From Thermoplasmata archaeon (GTDB lineage Archaea > Thermoplasmatota > Thermoplasmata > Thermoplasmatales > Thermoplasmataceae), in the NCBI GenBank assembly GCA_021835265.1, contig JAKBQK010000129.1, positions 1-19,709 on the forward strand: a stretch of 19,709 nt of DNA. The letters are read 5' to 3'. The position numbers and the translations under genes are program-made. Positions 15,475 through 19,709 of the stretch are shown one piece after another (positions within the stretch are counted from its first letter, which is position 1; every line of letters starts with the position of its first letter). The notes under the pieces are model-generated. The model searched no databases, was not told the origin of the DNA, and worked only from the letters and a program-made list of their open reading frames with translations.

Positions 15475-16287
15475 ATGGTTTTAGTGTTACAGAACGAGAA
15501 TAACACGATGTTTAATCAGTATGACTGGCTGAAGGCACGCGTTGACATAGTAATTCCCGCGTTTAACGAAGAGAAAAGAATAGAACCTGTTATTAAGTCA
15601 ATTGTGAGTTTTATTGAGGAGAATAAGCCTGAATGGAGGCTCATCATTGCCTTAGATGGAGATGATAGAACCGAAGAAATAATCTCAAAATATATGAAAA
15701 TGTATAATTTCATTTTTATTTCAAGATCCAACTCCAGATCTGGGAAAGGGAGTGCTATTAAAAGAACGGCGAATCTTGTGGATTCAGATTTTGTAATCTT
15801 AATGGATGCCGATGGTGCTATATCATTCTCAACCATTGTAAATTATATCAGGAAAGGAATTAGCTCTGATATCACAATATTTTCACGTTACTTGAATTCG
15901 GAAAATAATATCCCGCTGCATAGAATGATTATTAGCAGAGGCTTCAATATGCTCCTTAAAATAATATTGGGGATTGATATCAATGATACGCAAAGTGGTT
16001 ACAAGATCATTAAGACAGATCTTTTTAGGGATGCTTTAAAAAATGTATCGGTAACAAACACCTTTTTTGATGTTGACTTGCTGTACCATTTAAAAAAAAA
16101 TGGAGTGACATCAGAGGAAATTCCAACGAAATATAACCATTCTGAAGGTTCAAAATTTAACCCTATTACAGAAGTGATTGGGCAGGGGGTATCTCTGCTG
16201 GCATTCAGGATCAGACACTCAAGGATATACAAACACATACCTCCGCAAATGGAAAAACTCTACTATGCGATTTTTCTATATATATAG
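15475..16287 (+). CDS. Polyprenyl-phosphate glycosyltransferase, family 2 (ALG5/DPM1-like)
   Basis: 270 residues from the ATG at 15475. VDIVIPAFNEEKRIEPVI (about 23-40) is the nucleotide-binding start and SGKGSAI (about 89-95) the glycine loop. DADG at 111-114 is the metal site and DTQSGYK near 164 is characteristic of the dolichyl-phosphate glucosyl/mannosyltransferase subfamily. It would charge a polyprenyl phosphate with a sugar from UDP- or GDP-sugar, giving the donor used by GT-C enzymes outside the membrane. No C-terminal membrane spans are present. Met12 of this frame (15508) is another possible start; the TTG at 15400 is unlikely because the TATA lies after it. The stop falls at the end of a (TA)5 tract (16277-16286); one extra TA would extend the protein by about 30 residues. 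Confidence 0.85.
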   Translation: MVLVLQNENNTMFNQYDWLKARVDIVIPAFNEEKRIEPVIKSIVSFIEENKPEWRLIIALDGDDRTEEIISKYMKMYNFIFISRSNSRSGKGSAIKRTANLVDSDFVILMDADGAISFSTIVNYIRKGISSDITIFSRYLNSENNIPLHRMIISRGFNMLLKIILGIDINDTQSGYKIIKTDLFRDALKNVSVTNTFFDVDLLYHLKKNGVTSEEIPTKYNHSEGSKFNPITEVIGQGVSLLAFRIRHSRIYKHIPPQMEKLYYAIFLYI

Positions 16288-16319
16288 GAGGTTTTTTGAC
16301 TCTTTGGAGGTGGTAAATT

Positions 16320-16406
16320 ATGAACTGTCATTCATTTACATTTTGTGGATTCGGAGGAAATTTGGATCGTCATAGAGATCAAGATTGTAATGTTTATTAT
16401 GCATAA
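16320..16406 (+). CDS. Possible 28-residue cysteine-containing microprotein
   Basis: A near-perfect Shine-Dalgarno, GGAGGTGG (16306-16313), sits 6 nt before an ATG at 16320 that opens 28 codons ending in TAA at 16404-16406. The peptide has three cysteines (3, 9, 23), two histidines and a glycine-rich centre (CGFGGNLDRHRD). No family is recognised. It lies 32 nt after the GT2 stop and could be translated from the same mRNA. Alternatively the Shine-Dalgarno is coincidental or belongs to an eroded gene: another frame here is open from inside the GT2 gene to 16375. Confidence 0.25.
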   Translation: MNCHSFTFCGFGGNLDRHRDQDCNVYYA

Positions 16407-16715
16407 ATGACTCTTCTACCCACAGCAATGAGAAACGAGCAATGAAACACTTTAACCTATTCTAACATCATACGAATTTTAATTTAAACAAAATTAGAAT
16501 AAAATGTGATCAGGATGTAAAAAGACTGTTGATCTGTTTTTTACCAAAGGTTCTGGTTTCAATGATACTTTAAGGAAAGAATAGAAGAGATAGTTAGAGA
16601 AATGACGGTAAATACGGTTACCAAGAACGGGTGAATCAAAAGGATTCTGTATGTAGGTTTATCAAGCATTATATTGATGAGGTAAGAATGAAGCTGAATA
16701 GATATGACCTAAAAA
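16407..16715 (+). other. Intergenic region with possible eroded coding stretch
   Basis: Between 16569 and 16634 a frame reads FKERIEEIVREMTVNTVTKNG then stop. A second frame (to about 16720) reads RFIKHYIDEVRMKLNRYDLKR. Both look more protein-like than the surrounding DNA and could be pieces of one frameshifted gene cut by the IS256 insertion. I cannot assign a family. Confidence 0.25.
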
Positions 16716-16760
16716 GATAGTGTACATGAATTGCTGTAATTTCGAAAAGATCCTGTACAA
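16716..16760 (+). repeat. IS256 element terminal inverted repeat, left
   Basis: Aligned without gaps to the reverse complement of 17884-17928. About two thirds of the positions match, including GATAGTGTA at the outer end, TGCTGTAA in the middle and TCCTG near the inner end. Confidence 0.75.
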
Positions 16761-16762
16761 CC

Positions 16763-17860
16763 CTAATCTACCTCCATGTTCATATACTTTTTTCCGGTGA
16801 TCCACTCTTCATTTATGTCCATCATTGTGGTCACAACAAGTCTCAGAAGGGACTGTTCAGACAGGAATGCACCCATCTTCTTTATCCTCAGCCTTTTCTG
16901 GCATAATTCACTGTACGCCTTGTAGTTGTACAGTGAAGGATACCATCGTTCAAACATGTCAGATGCCTTGTCCAACCCCTCCTTTATGAAGGTATCCTGT
17001 GCCTTTGATACAAGGGATTCGTTTTCAAGGGCCTGCTTTACGATCTGCATTACTGATATCTGTTTCTTCTTCGGTATGAGTTTCATGAGGTTTCGCATGA
17101 AATGGACATGGCAGAACTGCCATGCTGCACCCAGGAATGATCTTGTTACGGATTCCTGTATGCCCTTGTGGCCATCTGATATCACCAGTTCAATGCCTTT
17201 AAGGCCCCTCTCTTTCAGATCATCAAAGAATGATTCCCATTCCATCTCCGTTTCAGAATCGCATAGCTTGCATGACAGTATCTCCCTTTTTCCCTCACTG
17301 TCAATGCCAATGCACACATACAACGCTTTGTTCCCATATTTCCCGTCTTCCCTTATCTTGAAGTATGTTGCATCTATGTAGATGAACTTCATTCTTCTGT
17401 CTATCATTCTTTCAAGGAATGATTTTACCTTTGAGTCAAGTTCAGATGCAAGCGTTGAGACATATAAAGCTGATATATTCTCAACCCCTAGGGATTCAAC
17501 CACATTCATGACATTCCTGGTGAAAACACCCTGTATGTATGATTCCAGTATTACGGAGTTGAGGTTATTCTCAACCCTTGAATATCTCTCAAATACATGG
17601 GTGCTGAAGGTAAACTCCCTTATCTGCGGTTTCTTAAGTTCCAGATTCCCGTCTGTTGTTTTCAACGATCTCTTTCTTGGACCGTTCCTGTGTCCCTTTC
17701 TCTCTTCCAATCTCTCGTAGGGAAGAGAGGATACCTATATCCTTGCCTCCCCTTCCATGACTGTGTTGAGAAACCATTCCATGAGCTTTTTCTTCCCTTC
17801 CTTGCTGTCCAGAAGAAAACTACTTATTATCTCTTTCATTACATCCAATTTGTCCTGCAT
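16763..17860 (-). pseudogene. IS256-family (mutator) transposase with in-frame amber codon and C-terminal deletion
   Basis: The reading frame starts at an ATG at 17860, 5 nt after a Shine-Dalgarno AGGTG (17866-17870), and runs to 16763: 366 codons with one internal TAG at 17735-17737. The 41 codons before it (MQDKLDVMKEI... MEGEARI) and the sequence after it (VSSLPYERLEERKGHRNG...) join as a normal IS256 N terminus. Catalytic Asp residues are visible in FIYIDATYFKIR and LVISDGHKGIQ, and CHVHFMRNLM follows. The usual segment RTTNxIERxN, which holds the third catalytic residue (Glu), is missing: NYKAYSE runs straight into LCQKRLRIKKMGAF. The product would be about 365 residues against roughly 390-410 for the family. 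TAG serves as an ordinary stop elsewhere in the window, so readthrough is not expected. Confidence 0.8.
16907..16937. repeat. Perfect 10-bp inverted repeat inside the transposase gene
   Basis: TTCACTGTAC (16907-16916) and GTACAGTGAA (16928-16937) with an 11-nt spacer. It lies exactly where the catalytic-Glu segment of the transposase is missing, so it may mark the deletion junction. Confidence 0.6.
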
Positions 17861-17883
17861 CTTTTCACCTATTCAAATCTGAA

Positions 17884-17928
17884 TTGCGCAGGACCTCTTC
17901 AATTTTACAGCAGATTCAATACACTATC
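17884..17928 (-). repeat. IS256 element terminal inverted repeat, right
   Basis: Partner of 16716-16760; the outer end reads GATAGTGTA on the minus strand. It precedes the transposase start by 24 bp and probably overlaps its promoter. Confidence 0.75.
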
Positions 17929-18317
17929 CAAAAATCTTAAAAATAGATGTTTTCTCTATTGAGAAAAATCATGTCTATGTGATGATATTCTAAAAAATAA
18001 AAATACCACGGTCGTTAACTAGGGGGAAAAGAATCCAATGTAATTTGAAAATTTATCATGAAAAACCCTATCCGGTACGAGTAAGATTAATCAAATTACA
18101 GTGGTCTTGTTTCATGAATACCCCTGCTTCTGTATTTCTCCAGCAATGCATGGTCAAACAGATCACTTATACAGCAACATGCGTGTTCCATGAATAATAT
18201 TATGGTTCAGAAGGAGGGAGTTATTCAGAATCCTCTTATTTCTATGTTCACACATAATAGAAAAATTTACGCATATAGAGTAAAATAAAAGAACTTCACT
18301 TTCTCAAAATAAATTGT
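17929..18317. other. Intergenic region with a probable eroded ORF
   Basis: A GC-richer island at 18096-18191 encodes 31 codons on the minus strand starting at an ATG. They include HACCCISDLFDHALLEKYRSRG and end in TAA. Codon choice and composition look like a genuine protein tail, perhaps a transposase remnant, but the family is not recognised. T-rich minus-strand sequence at about 18275-18317 could terminate the epimerase transcript. The rest shows nothing. Confidence 0.3.
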
Positions 18318-19208
18318 TCAATGTAGAAAGGTATCTATCCCCTTCTCTAAGGTCAATTCAGGAGTAAATCCCATTTCCATATTTGCCTTTGTTATGTCAG
18401 CACAGGTGTAAAACTGGTAGTTCTTTAGGGGATTCTTCACGTATTCAGGTTCAGCTCGGTAGTCCATCACTTTTGCAACTGTTTTGAAAATTGTGTTAAA
18501 TGAATTAGTCCGTCCTGTTCCTACATTATATATTTCTCCGTTAAGTCCTTTCTCCATAGCCAGAATAGCTGCTCTAGATGTATCCTCCACATGAATGAAA
18601 TCCCTGCTCTGACTTCCATCCCCAAAAATTTTTGGCCTTATGCCATTTTTTATATCGGTGAAAAACCTCCATATCACGCTGGCATATGCACTTTTGCTTG
18701 TTTCATCCTTTCCGTAAGTATTAAAAAATCTCATACCAACTGTTTCAATTTTACCAGTTTCGGCATAAAATTTGGCCGTTAATTCATTAATCCTTTTTGT
18801 TACTGGGTACATGTTCTCATAACGATCAGGAATATCTTGTTCAGATGAGGCTTTTTTGGTTACACCATAAACTGCTGAAGAGGATGCATAAACTACCCTT
18901 TTACATCCATTATCATATGCAATGTCAAAAACATTTTGTGTTCCCATCACATTATTTTCGTAACCTGAATTTCCAATTTCTTCAAACTGAGGCGGTGATG
19001 TGGTTGCTGCTAGATGAAATATAGCATCGCAATCTGTAGTTATGGATTTTAAAAGATGTTTATCGTTAATAGACCCGATAAAATGGGTATGAGCTTCATT
19101 GTTTTTTCTTTGAATATCTAGAGAAACGGTTTCCCAACCCTTTTCGTTGCATTGTCTTATTATGTGTCTACCTATAAACCCCGATCCTCCCGTAACTAAT
19201 ACCTTCAC
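18318..19208 (-). CDS. NAD-dependent nucleotide-sugar epimerase (GalE/HldD-like)
   Basis: An extended short-chain dehydrogenase of 296 residues from the GTG at 19208. GGSGFIG is at 7-13, HLAATTS near 65-71, SSSAVYG at 109-115 and the catalytic Tyr134-Lys138 in YPVTK. RFFNTYGKDE, FGDGSQSRDFIHVED and NVGTGRTNSF follow. The late segment NPLKNYQFYTCADITKA resembles ADP-heptose 6-epimerase (HldD) and related archaeal epimerases, so the substrate could be a UDP-hexose or another NDP-sugar. The frame continues 24 codons upstream to an ATG, but that extension is hydrophobic and unlike the family. A TATA box about 25 nt before the GTG, where the Rossmann fold begins, fixes the start. Its promoter is adjacent to the IS630 insertion. 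Its role is presumably another precursor for the same glycan. Confidence 0.8.
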   Translation of the reverse strand: MKVLVTGGSGFIGRHIIRQCNEKGWETVSLDIQRKNNEAHTHFIGSINDKHLLKSITTDCDAIFHLAATTSPPQFEEIGNSGYENNVMGTQNVFDIAYDNGCKRVVYASSSAVYGVTKKASSEQDIPDRYENMYPVTKRINELTAKFYAETGKIETVGMRFFNTYGKDETSKSAYASVIWRFFTDIKNGIRPKIFGDGSQSRDFIHVEDTSRAAILAMEKGLNGEIYNVGTGRTNSFNTIFKTVAKVMDYRAEPEYVKNPLKNYQFYTCADITKANMEMGFTPELTLEKGIDTFLH

Positions 19209-19226
19209 CTCTTGTGATAAAATATA

Positions 19227-19238
19227 GCTATAAAAAGA
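19227..19238 (-). promoter_or_regulatory. Promoter of the epimerase gene
   Basis: TCTTTTTATAGC on the minus strand is centred about 25 nt before the GTG at 19208, consistent with a leaderless transcript that begins at the GTG. Confidence 0.5.
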
Positions 19239-19313
19239 TATATTATAAGTATCTATCATAATAAAAATTAACATGAACAATGATACTTCTTTTTAAATTG
19301 AATCAACATATAG

Positions 19314-19709
19314 TTAAGCACCTAACTGATTACACTTTGTAAATTCCTCATTCAGAAACTTTTTCATCCATGACCTTGCATATGTTTTTTTCTGGGAATA
19401 CCAGTAGAAACGGTTGCTTACAATATATTTCAAATGTTCTTCAGAACCAAGGAACTTAGTGGAGATATCTCTCTTTACCGACTTCCAGATGAACTCTATG
19501 GGATTCAGATCGGGGGAATATGGAGGCAGATGGATGAGCAAAATATTGTTGTTCTCTGCATATTCCAGTGTTTCAGGAGAATGGTGTGGCTTGAAATTGT
19601 CCAGTATTATCACTATCCTTCCAACTGGATTCCTCTTCCTCACCAGCTGGAGGAAGGAGATCACGTTCTCCTTCCTTGAACGTTCCTGGAAATCCACTGC
19701 TGATGAGCC
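19314..19709 (-). CDS. IS630-family transposase, C-terminal part (runs off the window)
   Basis: 131 codons are visible and the frame is open to the right edge, so the N terminus lies outside. ILDNFKPHHS holds the second catalytic Asp, and LPPYSPDLNPIEFIWKSVKR is the hallmark of the IS630/Tc1-mariner DDE domain with the third acidic residue (Glu in PIEFIW). The first Asp is beyond the edge. The end LGA-stop is a normal length past the Glu, so this part looks intact. The gene points away from the edge and stops 105 nt before the epimerase start. The element end must lie in 19209-19313, but I cannot define it without the other terminus. Confidence 0.9.
   Translation of the reverse strand, partial: GSSAVDFQERSRKENVISFLQLVRKRNPVGRIVIILDNFKPHHSPETLEYAENNNILLIHLPPYSPDLNPIEFIWKSVKRDISTKFLGSEEHLKYIVSNRFYWYSQKKTYARSWMKKFLNEEFTKCNQLGA

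Larger units (their letters stand above)
16716..17928 (-). mobile_element. IS256-family insertion sequence, about 1213 bp, inactivated
   Basis: The element is bounded by imperfect 45-bp inverted repeats (16716-16760 and 17884-17928) around a mutator-type transposase gene. The ends read GATAGTGTA inwards, with shared internal blocks TGCTGTAA, TCCTG and CAA. No exact 8-9 bp target duplication is apparent: the flanks are CCTAAAAA on the left and CAAAAATC on the right, similar A-rich but not identical. The element is visibly more GC-rich than the spacers. With an internal stop codon and a damaged C-terminal domain it is unlikely to move by itself, but its ends look intact enough to be mobilised in trans. 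Confidence 0.85.

Noticed and set aside
17382..17720. 112-codon plus-strand frame opposite the IS256 transposase
   Set aside because: A shadow of the transposase frame, serine- and phenylalanine-rich as expected from the opposite strand.
17735..17737. The in-frame TAG as a pyrrolysine or readthrough codon
   Set aside because: Other genes here end with TAG (for example at 9317-9319 and 16285-16287), no PYLIS-like context is apparent, and the gene has a second lesion.
16708..17936. Target-site duplication of the IS256 element
   Set aside because: The flanking octamers CCTAAAAA and CAAAAATC are both A-rich but do not match, so no duplication is claimed.
1..19709. CRISPR array or defence system
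   Set aside because: No regularly spaced repeats and no Cas, restriction or toxin-antitoxin genes were seen.

Overview
The window looks archaeal, AT-rich (roughly one third GC by eye) and probably from the Thermoplasmatales or a similar acidophile. The tRNA-Arg gene has no encoded CCA. Nearly every gene that opens a transcription unit has a TATA (box A) element about 22-30 nt upstream of a start codon, which is the layout of leaderless archaeal mRNAs. The glycosylation genes include an ALG5/DPM1-like family 2 transferase, and IS256 and IS630 elements are present. The lineage is an inference; Sulfolobales-like hosts are not excluded.

Layout. (1) 12-86: tRNA-Arg(CCU) on the minus strand. (2) 87-1564: a long AT-rich stretch with a possible 41-residue membrane microprotein (361-486) and a pair of abutting hairpins (1298-1327). 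(3) 1565-4520: a tightly overlapping minus-strand operon of sugar-1-phosphate nucleotidyltransferase, nucleotide-sugar 6-dehydrogenase and UDP-xylose-synthase-like decarboxylase. (4) 4521-5492: about 1 kb without a convincing gene. (5) 5493-9319: a GT4 glycosyltransferase followed by a large polytopic GT-C-like protein. (6) 9324-11653: minus-strand GT4 and GT2 genes as separate units. (7) 11654-12800: about 1.1 kb with a probable IS110 N-terminal remnant. (8) 12801-16287: GT4, GDP-mannose 4,6-dehydratase and an ALG5-like GT2. (9) 16716-17928: a complete but decayed IS256 element with identifiable inverted repeats. (10) 18318-19208: a second NAD-dependent sugar epimerase. (11) 19314 to the right edge: the C-terminal part of an IS630 transposase.

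Together this is an accessory surface-glycan or protein-glycosylation locus. The operon would activate a hexose-1-phosphate and convert it to UDP-glucuronate and a UDP-pentose such as UDP-xylose. The GMD supplies GDP-4-keto-6-deoxymannose. The second epimerase supplies another sugar. Three GT4 and two GT2 enzymes would assemble the glycan on the cytoplasmic side or charge polyprenyl phosphate. The GT-C-like membrane protein would act at the outer face. Its large exterior domain carries about 18 N-glycosylation sequons. No flippase, AglB-type oligosaccharyltransferase or second GDP-deoxysugar enzyme is in the window.

The glycan genes are mostly single transcription units with their own promoters, separated by AT-rich, IS-scarred spacers. 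Several start codons move inward from the longest reading frame when the promoters are used to place them.
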